From Symbiodinium natans (taxonomy: Eukaryota > Sar > Dinophyceae > Suessiales > Symbiodiniaceae), in contig CAJNDS010000793.1 of assembly GCA_905221605.1 (NCBI GenBank), positions 1 through 64,000 on the forward strand: DNA of 64,000 nucleotides, read 5' to 3'. Of this stretch, positions 58,676-64,000 are shown one piece after another; within the stretch, counting starts at the first letter, position 1, and each line of letters starts with the position of its first letter. The notes below the pieces were generated by a model. The model was not told the origin of the DNA and made no database searches. It saw only the letters and a list, made by a program, of their open reading frames with translations. A program made the translations under genes and the position numbers.

Positions 58676-58769
58676 GGTTTAGGGTTTAGGGTTTAGGGTT
58701 TAGGGTTTAGGGTCTAGGGTCTAGGGTCTAGGGTCTAGGGTCTAGGGTCTAGGGCTTAGGGTTTAGGGT
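58676..58769 (+). repeat. TTTAGGG array with TCTAGGG block, abutting the polyprotein locus
   Basis: Five TTTAGGG units, then six homogenised TCTAGGG units, then GCTTAGGG and TTTAGGG. The array stops at 58769, only about 36 bases before a TGTTGG text that could be the start of an LTR. Confidence 0.95.
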
Positions 58770-58804
58770 GCGGAGCTGCAACTGGTATTGTAGAAAGGAG
58801 TTAG

Positions 58805-59054
58805 TGTTGGGTGTTGGAAGGGTCAACGTACCCGGAAATCCTTTATGGCTCAAGATGGCCAAGAGCCGTCAGCTTTTGTTGAAAAAATACGTACGCCTGG
58901 GGTTGGGTTTAACGGGTTGGAGTAGTCCCGTCCCTTCTCCCTTATCCTGTCCCCGTAGGGGTGGGTGTTCTTGTTTCTGGTTCGATCTGGGAAATCCATA
59001 TAGGCGACTGTTGAGGGTTGGTTTCTTTCCCTGTTCCCTTTCGGTTGCCCCCGT
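58805..59054 (+). mobile_element. Tentative 5' LTR of a copia-like element
   Basis: Starts with TGTTGG, the usual copia LTR start, and stops just before the primer-binding-like box. There is no matching 3' LTR in the window (the element would run off the right edge) and no clear CA end, so the assignment rests on position only. Confidence 0.2.
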
Positions 59055-59055
59055 A

Positions 59056-59067
59056 GGTTATGAGCCC
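59056..59067 (+). promoter_or_regulatory. Half-tRNA(Met)-type primer-binding box
   Basis: GGTTATGAGCCC is complementary to the anticodon arm sequence GGGCTCATAACC found in initiator-type tRNA(Met). Copia of Drosophila and Ty5 of yeast prime reverse transcription from such an internal cut of tRNA(iMet). It lies 56 bases upstream of the first ATG of the gag-like region. Confidence 0.4.
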
Positions 59068-59122
59068 AAATTAGGTTCCCTGCGGTTGAGTGTTGTCTTA
59101 AGATCTTTGGGATCAAGAAGCA

Positions 59123-60838
59123 ATGCCTTCTCCCAAGCGATGGCTCCAACCTTCCTCGGACGGTGGACAGAATGGTGGAGCTGGAAATGGTGCAGCTGAG
59201 TCTCTGGGTGGAAGAACGGTGTTGGAAGAGGTGATGCCCGGCGCTGAAGAACATCTGGAAGAAGCCTTGGTTGCAGAAGACCCCAATGTGGGTATGAATC
59301 CCAATGTGGATATGGTTAGCAATGCTGAAGCTGAAGGACGTGCTGTCTCTGTATCGCCAAAGCCTGGTGAAAAAAGGAACTGGGACGCGACTGGTGGTAT
59401 AGATCGTGAAATGGAGGTGACTGTTTTACGCGTGTTGCAAAAACATGGGTATCAGCCGTCGACTTCGACTTCGGGCCGAATGGTAGACCAAGGGTCTCAG
59501 ACCGATCTGGTTGGAGAGGTGCTGCAAGCGGCCAGGAGGCCTCTGAACAAGATTAAAGGGGATCCCTCTGCGAGTTCCCAAGGTGGTGGAAGCGGTTACG
59601 AACAGAAGGGTGCGGACAGCTTTGAAGCTGCACCAACTGCTGAATACGCCATGGGGGAGGAGGAGATCTTACAGATGGAGGCTGAAAGGTTGCGCCAGTT
59701 GTCAGAAGAAGAGGATGAGATGCGTCAAGTCTCTGAAAGGGATGGTTTTCGGAAAGATGAGCATCTGATCAAAGCGTGTGATGGGACAACGTGGGAATGG
59801 CACTTCCACGAAGATGGGAGACAATATTACTACTGCCTGGATACGCAGGAAAGCAAGTGGACGTTGCCGGTAGTAGGTGAAAAGATGAAGAGTGACGAGG
59901 TGGTTGGGTCTCCTTCGGGCAATGAGCTGGAAATGGAGGCTGCACTGGGTTCTTCGTCCTCTACTCCGACGCCTGAGTCCACGAGGGCATTCCAGGGTAG
60001 TGTAAATAGTGTAGGTGAAAAAGATTTTTCCTCTACTATCAGGGATAGCGGTCTTAGGGCTGGTGGTGACGCCCCGACCTCGGGTTCTCCTGATGAGGAG
60101 GGGATTCCTGGAAACCGAGCAGACATCGCTGGAGCTCAACATCTGGATCGGGAAGAAATGGAAGCGCTTTCTGAGGGTGTGGCAGCGGCGGAATCGGTGG
60201 GTCCAGAAGAAAAAATGCCCAATGTGGAGATCGGAACTGTGTCGGCTGCAGAAGAGCGAGTGGTGGATGTGGTACCTGTCGTTCAGGAAGGTGGTCCTGG
60301 AGATTCGGAAGACGGAGGGAAAAAGTTGTGTGTTACGACTGAGGAGGTCTCTTCGTTTGGTGCCAAGAATCCTGCCATTCAAGGGGAAAAAGAAGCTTCT
60401 GGAATAGCTGGAGACACGGAAGATCTGAAAGATGAGGCCTGGAGCGCCAATGATGCGCGGGTCAATGTGCCAGATAGTACCTGGAGTGCGAAGGAAGCAC
60501 GGGTTGAGGCGCATATGGTGTCACGTTCCACGGGCGACTGCAACAATGGAGCGCAGGTCTCCGCAGCAGCTGATGACGGAGGTTCACAGGTGGACGCACT
60601 GGTGCAACCTGAAGTTAGCTGCGAGGAACGAAATGGCAAGGGCTACACCGGAGCCGATGAGGCAGCTGTGGTCAATGATGGTGTCAATTCTCCTTTGGAA
60701 ACCATGGAACCAAAGGAGCCTGCGGTGGAAGAAAATGTACCTGCCGCGGATGAGCAATTCAATAGCCCTGCAGTGGAAGAAAATTTGCCTGCTGCAGAAG
60801 GCATGACAAAAGACTCAATGATGGGTCCACTCCCATGA
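59123..60838 (+). CDS. WW-domain, acidic N-terminal part of a gag-like or RNA-binding polyprotein
   Basis: 571 codons without an intron-like break, beginning at an ATG that follows AAGAAGCA. Residues 224-249 form a WW domain: W224 and W226 start, then Y-Y-Y-C and ESKWTLP, with the second conserved W and the final P present. The rest is acidic and low in structure, with short internal repeats (PAVEENVPAAD / PAVEENLPAAE near the C-terminus; WSANDARVNV / WSAKEARVEA). WW domains bind proline-rich peptides; the partner is unknown. The frame closes at TGA 60836-60838, but the next frame is open from 60766 and continues the same acidic character, so the stop is probably a frameshift within one longer product (sequencing error, decay, or programmed -1). 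Upstream lies a primer-binding-like box, favouring a retroelement gag; a cellular RNA-binding gene is the alternative. Confidence 0.65.
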   Translation: MPSPKRWLQPSSDGGQNGGAGNGAAESLGGRTVLEEVMPGAEEHLEEALVAEDPNVGMNPNVDMVSNAEAEGRAVSVSPKPGEKRNWDATGGIDREMEVTVLRVLQKHGYQPSTSTSGRMVDQGSQTDLVGEVLQAARRPLNKIKGDPSASSQGGGSGYEQKGADSFEAAPTAEYAMGEEEILQMEAERLRQLSEEEDEMRQVSERDGFRKDEHLIKACDGTTWEWHFHEDGRQYYYCLDTQESKWTLPVVGEKMKSDEVVGSPSGNELEMEAALGSSSSTPTPESTRAFQGSVNSVGEKDFSSTIRDSGLRAGGDAPTSGSPDEEGIPGNRADIAGAQHLDREEMEALSEGVAAAESVGPEEKMPNVEIGTVSAAEERVVDVVPVVQEGGPGDSEDGGKKLCVTTEEVSSFGAKNPAIQGEKEASGIAGDTEDLKDEAWSANDARVNVPDSTWSAKEARVEAHMVSRSTGDCNNGAQVSAAADDGGSQVDALVQPEVSCEERNGKGYTGADEAAVVNDGVNSPLETMEPKEPAVEENVPAADEQFNSPAVEENLPAAEGMTKDSMMGPLP

Positions 60839-61146
60839 AGGGAGAAGTATTGCCGTCTGGAAGCTCGCCGGAAGTCGACACCGAGCGAACTGCAGCAGAT
60901 GAGGCAAGGCCATTGGCTGGAAAAAAGGAAGATCCTGAGCCCCTGGAGCACAAGATGGATGATCTTGTGGGACTCGTGCAGGAGCAGGACGAGCAGTGTG
61001 ACCCAAAGGTGGAAACAAGGGATGTGCCAGGAGCCGATGATACAGAGATGGTTCTGAAGAGCATGCAAAGAAAGTGCCCCGAGCGGGAGCCTTGGAATCA
61101 CCTGGGGAACATTGCTACCAAGAGGGAGATGAGATCATGGGTCTAG
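60835..61146 (+). CDS. Middle frame of the same polyprotein (linker)
   Basis: Open in this frame from 60766 to the stop at 61144-61146. An ATG at 60835 overlaps the previous stop as ATGA. The product is acidic and lysine-rich (LAGKKEDPEPLEHKMDDL) and has no recognised domain; it bridges the WW part to the S1-like part. Overlaps with the neighbouring frames are about 73 bases on the left and 106 bases on the right. Because the composition is continuous across both junctions I regard it as one protein interrupted by two -1 steps rather than three genes. Confidence 0.5.
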   Translation: MKGEVLPSGSSPEVDTERTAADEARPLAGKKEDPEPLEHKMDDLVGLVQEQDEQCDPKVETRDVPGADDTEMVLKSMQRKCPEREPWNHLGNIATKREMRSWV

Positions 61147-63653
61147 TGCGCTGCATCAATGGGTATGGAGCTTTTTTGGACCATGGTGATGTGAATGTGT
61201 TGATTCCTGCAGAAGGGAACAATGCATATCAGTTCAAATTTGGTGATACTGTCAATGGAACAGTGAAGCGAGTGGAAGATGATGGTACCATAATCTTGGA
61301 CACCTTTCTGGTTTTGGAAGAGGACGAGGAGGACTCTTCTTCGACGCTGCGTAAATGGAAACCCAGCGGCTGGAGTACGTGGTGGACAGATTCATGGTAT
61401 GCTGGTCAATGGTACCAAGATTCCAACAGTCAATGGGACTGGAAACGGGAGGAAGAGCAATCCGATGAAAAGGTTGCTGATCAGGAGTTATCCTCAGAAG
61501 AAAAAGAGGAAAGGCAACTTTATGGAGAAAAGATCTATAAAGCTCTTCTTGAGGATGGAAACGAAGATAAGGCCTATGTGGGCAAAATCACTGGGATGCT
61601 GTTGGGTCGCCCAATGGAAGATCTACAGGAGTGTGTTGCAGATCAATCATTCCTGAATGCGGAAGCTCGCCGCGCCTATGGCATCTTGCAAAGTGATGGT
61701 TGGGAACCTGATGGTACGGAAAGCACAGGTTTGGGAAAGATATCCACTTTTCCCCGAAAACAGTACCACAACGCGCTCTTCGAACTGGCATGCAGAAAAA
61801 GGAGATTTACTCGACCAGTTGTGGGTGAAGCGGTGGCAATGGTGCTGAGTCAAGGGGAAGATGAGCTTTGGAACGCGCTTTGGTTGGACACCAAGCGATT
61901 TTTGCAGGAGCTTGATGGTGCAGTGCAATCCATGAGTAAAAGGGAGGGTAGGCCAATGGAAGCCTACATGGATCCTGACCAGTACAAAAAGGCTCACATG
62001 ACTCCACAGACTGTGTCACCTGGATACAGCAAGCTGTGCAAGTTCTTCAATCGGGGAAGGTGTCGCAATGGTGATGGATGTCCCTATGAGCATCGTCGTT
62101 ATGGTGAAGGTTGGCCAGGAGAAGGATCAACTGAGCCAAAGAACAGCCAAGAAGCTGGTGATGAGGATGGGAACATTGGTGACCCTCCCACAGAGGAAGG
62201 TGCAGTGGATGAGGCACAGCAGGAGCGGGAGGATTTAGCCTTCCGGGCCAAGTACAACTTTGGTAAAGGTGCATCAAAGGGTGAACCTACGTCGGGTGAG
62301 CCAAAAGGTCGGCTGTGTCTGTATTACAATCAAGGTGGTTGTAAATATGGGACTACATGCAGGTATCGTCACGACGATGACATAGCATTGGAAGGGACTT
62401 GGGAGCCCGGCAAATCTTGGGACAATGCTTCCAGGAAGGCACTAAGGGACGCGGGGTTCCACCATTGCTGTTTCGATTATTACATCAGAGGACGTTGCCG
62501 GAAAGGGTCAAATTTCTGCAAGTACTCCCACGACGAGATGTCAGATGAGCGGCTGACGAACCTGAAGCACTTGGTACATGTGGCCAATCAGGTCCGGTTT
62601 GAAAAAGAGAGAGGATGGGAGATTTCGGACAGGAGCACTTTTCAGCCACCTGCGAGTGGGGGAGCTGAATCTTCATCATCCTCGGCACCAAAAGCGCTGC
62701 AAATGACCAATGTGTCACAAAAAGAAGGTGAAAAAGGTATCCTGGATGAAGCCGAAGATGATGAACAAAAGAATTCGGTGGCGCAGTCCACTGGTACTCG
62801 GCTTCAAAATCCAGAGGAGCCAATTGAAAATTGGATGGCTCGCAACGAACACCTTTGGGTGTATACCCCTCATGTAAGTGAGGTGATGATTACACTTGGT
62901 GTGACCAACGCGTCGGACCTGCAAGAGTTCATCTTTGTGGAAGATTTGGTTGACAAAGGGATCAACAAAGTGACAGCATGCAAAATTCTGCAATTGGTTG
63001 GTGGTGTCCGATATCGTCCGGGAGGACCGGAAAAAGCAGTTCCTTCCGATGCATCTGTACGGGTACAACAATCTTCTGGGAGCAAGGAAACTGGAAGAGA
63101 GGCGGTGCGAACCCTCACTCAGGTGCGTGAAGCTGAAGGCTCCGGTGCAAAAACAATGCCGAGAGGCTCCTATCGGGAGCTTTTTGATAAGGTCAGGTGC
63201 CGTGATGCTTGGACGCTTGCGCAGAGGTCTCCGCTGTGCGTACAGAAGCTGCAGTTGGTGGGAGTTGGAATGCCGCCGGTGAACCCGCCAACAAAAAAGT
63301 ATCGGTCAAGATCAAACCCTGTAAGAAGGGGAAGGCCCTTGCTGGATAAAAAACAGGTGCGACAGGTGCCACGCTCTCGTTCACAACGACGAGTGCAACC
63401 GGCGGAAGTGGTGGAAAAGCCAAAGCCACTGGAACTGAAGCCTCGTGGTGGGTTGTCGTATCGGTTCAGCAGAGCGTGGGCAGATGTGGTGGATGATGAT
63501 GATCAGGCGGAGGCTTTGGTCTCTTATGCCGCTTCCTCAAGCGATTCAAGCGAGGAGGAGACCAATGCCGCAAATCTTTTTGCAAGAAAGGGATTCACAG
63601 AGAACTGCGATTCGTGGCAATGTTCCGCTGGGTGGTTCTTCAGGCCCCAATGA
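61041..63653 (+). CDS. S1-like + three CCCH zinc fingers + SAM-like polyprotein part
   Basis: Open from 61041 to the TGA at 63651-63653. The first ATG in frame is at 61137, but the frame probably continues from the previous one. Numbering from the GTG at 61074: residues 20-82 look like an S1/OB RNA-binding fold (GLVRCINGYGAFLDHG, then VLIPAEG and GDTVNGTVKRV). Three CCCH fingers follow at about 321-338 (C-x7-C-x5-C-x3-H, CKFFNRGRCRNG), 417-434 (same spacing, CLYYNQGGC) and 466-486 (C-x8-C-x6-C-x3-H). A SAM-like helical segment lies at about 590-645 (LGVTNASDLQEFI, GINKVTACKIL). A basic, Ser/Arg-containing stretch is near 740-785, then an acidic tail. CCCH fingers and S1 folds bind single-stranded RNA, which suits a nucleocapsid-like or RNA-processing role. 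Length and lack of introns suggest a retroelement product or retrogene. Confidence 0.7.
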   Translation, partial: YRDGSEEHAKKVPRAGALESPGEHCYQEGDEIMGLVRCINGYGAFLDHGDVNVLIPAEGNNAYQFKFGDTVNGTVKRVEDDGTIILDTFLVLEEDEEDSSSTLRKWKPSGWSTWWTDSWYAGQWYQDSNSQWDWKREEEQSDEKVADQELSSEEKEERQLYGEKIYKALLEDGNEDKAYVGKITGMLLGRPMEDLQECVADQSFLNAEARRAYGILQSDGWEPDGTESTGLGKISTFPRKQYHNALFELACRKRRFTRPVVGEAVAMVLSQGEDELWNALWLDTKRFLQELDGAVQSMSKREGRPMEAYMDPDQYKKAHMTPQTVSPGYSKLCKFFNRGRCRNGDGCPYEHRRYGEGWPGEGSTEPKNSQEAGDEDGNIGDPPTEEGAVDEAQQEREDLAFRAKYNFGKGASKGEPTSGEPKGRLCLYYNQGGCKYGTTCRYRHDDDIALEGTWEPGKSWDNASRKALRDAGFHHCCFDYYIRGRCRKGSNFCKYSHDEMSDERLTNLKHLVHVANQVRFEKERGWEISDRSTFQPPASGGAESSSSSAPKALQMTNVSQKEGEKGILDEAEDDEQKNSVAQSTGTRLQNPEEPIENWMARNEHLWVYTPHVSEVMITLGVTNASDLQEFIFVEDLVDKGINKVTACKILQLVGGVRYRPGGPEKAVPSDASVRVQQSSGSKETGREAVRTLTQVREAEGSGAKTMPRGSYRELFDKVRCRDAWTLAQRSPLCVQKLQLVGVGMPPVNPPTKKYRSRSNPVRRGRPLLDKKQVRQVPRSRSQRRVQPAEVVEKPKPLELKPRGGLSYRFSRAWADVVDDDDQAEALVSYAASSSDSSEEETNAANLFARKGFTENCDSWQCSAGWFFRPQ

Positions 63654-64000
63654 CGGGCAGAAAAAATCGGTTCACCTTGGCGAAGGGCGCGACAAAGCGT
63701 CGCGGGGGGAGACCCGCCAAGAAGTGACTTCACAAGTTTTTTCGCTACCACAACCTTCTCGTCGAACTGAACAGTCTCAAAAAAGAGCAAGGGATGGCTC
63801 AGTTATGGTTGGTTCGCTGGCGGTGGGCTCCACGGATGAGGTTTTACCTGGGCAAGGTGTTGCTGGACAGGTGAATGTATCTGAAAGCGCTCAAGTTCTT
63901 CCTGGGCAAGAAGTGGCTGGACAGGAGACGGCGCTGGAAGGAGCAGTGCAAATTTCTGGCGAGGAGACTGACCAAAAAGAAGGAGAAGGTGGGAGCAATG
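63565..64000 (+). CDS. Continuation of polyprotein in another frame, runs off the window
   Basis: From an ATG at 63565 this frame stays open to the right edge (145 codons). It overlaps the previous frame by 89 bases from that ATG; the frame itself is open further upstream, through the acidic tail region. The product is Gln/Glu/Ser-rich, including SGPNDGQKKSVHLGEGRDK and two near repeats, VLPGQGVAGQ and VLPGQEVAGQ. No domain is recognised yet; protease, integrase or reverse transcriptase would be expected beyond 64000 if this is a copia element. The switch from the previous frame is +1 (or -2), unlike the two -1 steps upstream, which argues for lesions or errors rather than one programmed mechanism. 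Confidence 0.5.
   Translation, partial: MPQIFLQERDSQRTAIRGNVPLGGSSGPNDGQKKSVHLGEGRDKASRGETRQEVTSQVFSLPQPSRRTEQSQKRARDGSVMVGSLAVGSTDEVLPGQGVAGQVNVSESAQVLPGQEVAGQETALEGAVQISGEETDQKEGEGGSN

Overview
The window looks like nuclear DNA of a dinoflagellate, probably a Symbiodiniaceae-type alga. The grounds are plant-type TTTAGGG telomere repeats in many interstitial arrays, a ubiquitin-like plus ankyrin gene of a kind common in these genomes, a 14-base exact match to the core of the dinoflagellate spliced leader at 30403-30416, very low gene density, and a large collection of decayed, reshuffled repeats. No bacterial operon, rRNA, intact tRNA or CRISPR array is visible. The species is inference; the eukaryotic, subtelomere-like character is directly visible.

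Layout. (1) 1-5450: a mosaic of TTTAGGG/CCCTAAA arrays in both orientations, separated by 100-300 base spacers, with one 8-base CCCTATAA variant array. (2) 5450-8690: a small island with one credible gene (ubiquitin-like + ankyrin, 5984 onward), another telomere-type array at 7931-7989 and an AT-rich patch at 8100-8560. (3) 8690-57420: three successive macro-units sharing the same order of blocks: A (8690-31220, enlarged by internal duplications), B (31221-44890) and C (44891-57420), with the start of a fourth at about 57250-57640. The units contain broken, exon-like fragments rather than intact genes. The exception is a 237-codon ORF at 42336-43049, which sits as a clean ~700-base insertion in unit B that unit C lacks. 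At the end of each unit, between the same flanks, is a slot holding a different low-complexity block. (4) 57640-58770: spacer and telomere-type arrays in back-to-back orientation. (5) 58770-64000: a long, apparently intronless coding region running off the right edge. It encodes a WW domain, an S1-like domain, three CCCH zinc fingers and a SAM-like segment, split over four overlapping frames. A GGTTATGAGCCC box 56 bases before its first ATG resembles a half-tRNA(Met) primer-binding site of Ty1/copia elements, so this may be the gag part of an LTR retrotransposon sitting against a telomere-type array.

How the parts relate: apart from the ankyrin gene and the right-hand polyprotein, I see no set of genes working in one pathway. 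The biology here is genome dynamics: telomere-repeat scattering, tandem macro-duplication, fragment shuffling with recurring breakpoint motifs, exon insertion or loss, and retro-insertion. Repeat boundaries were estimated by eye and may be off by tens of bases.
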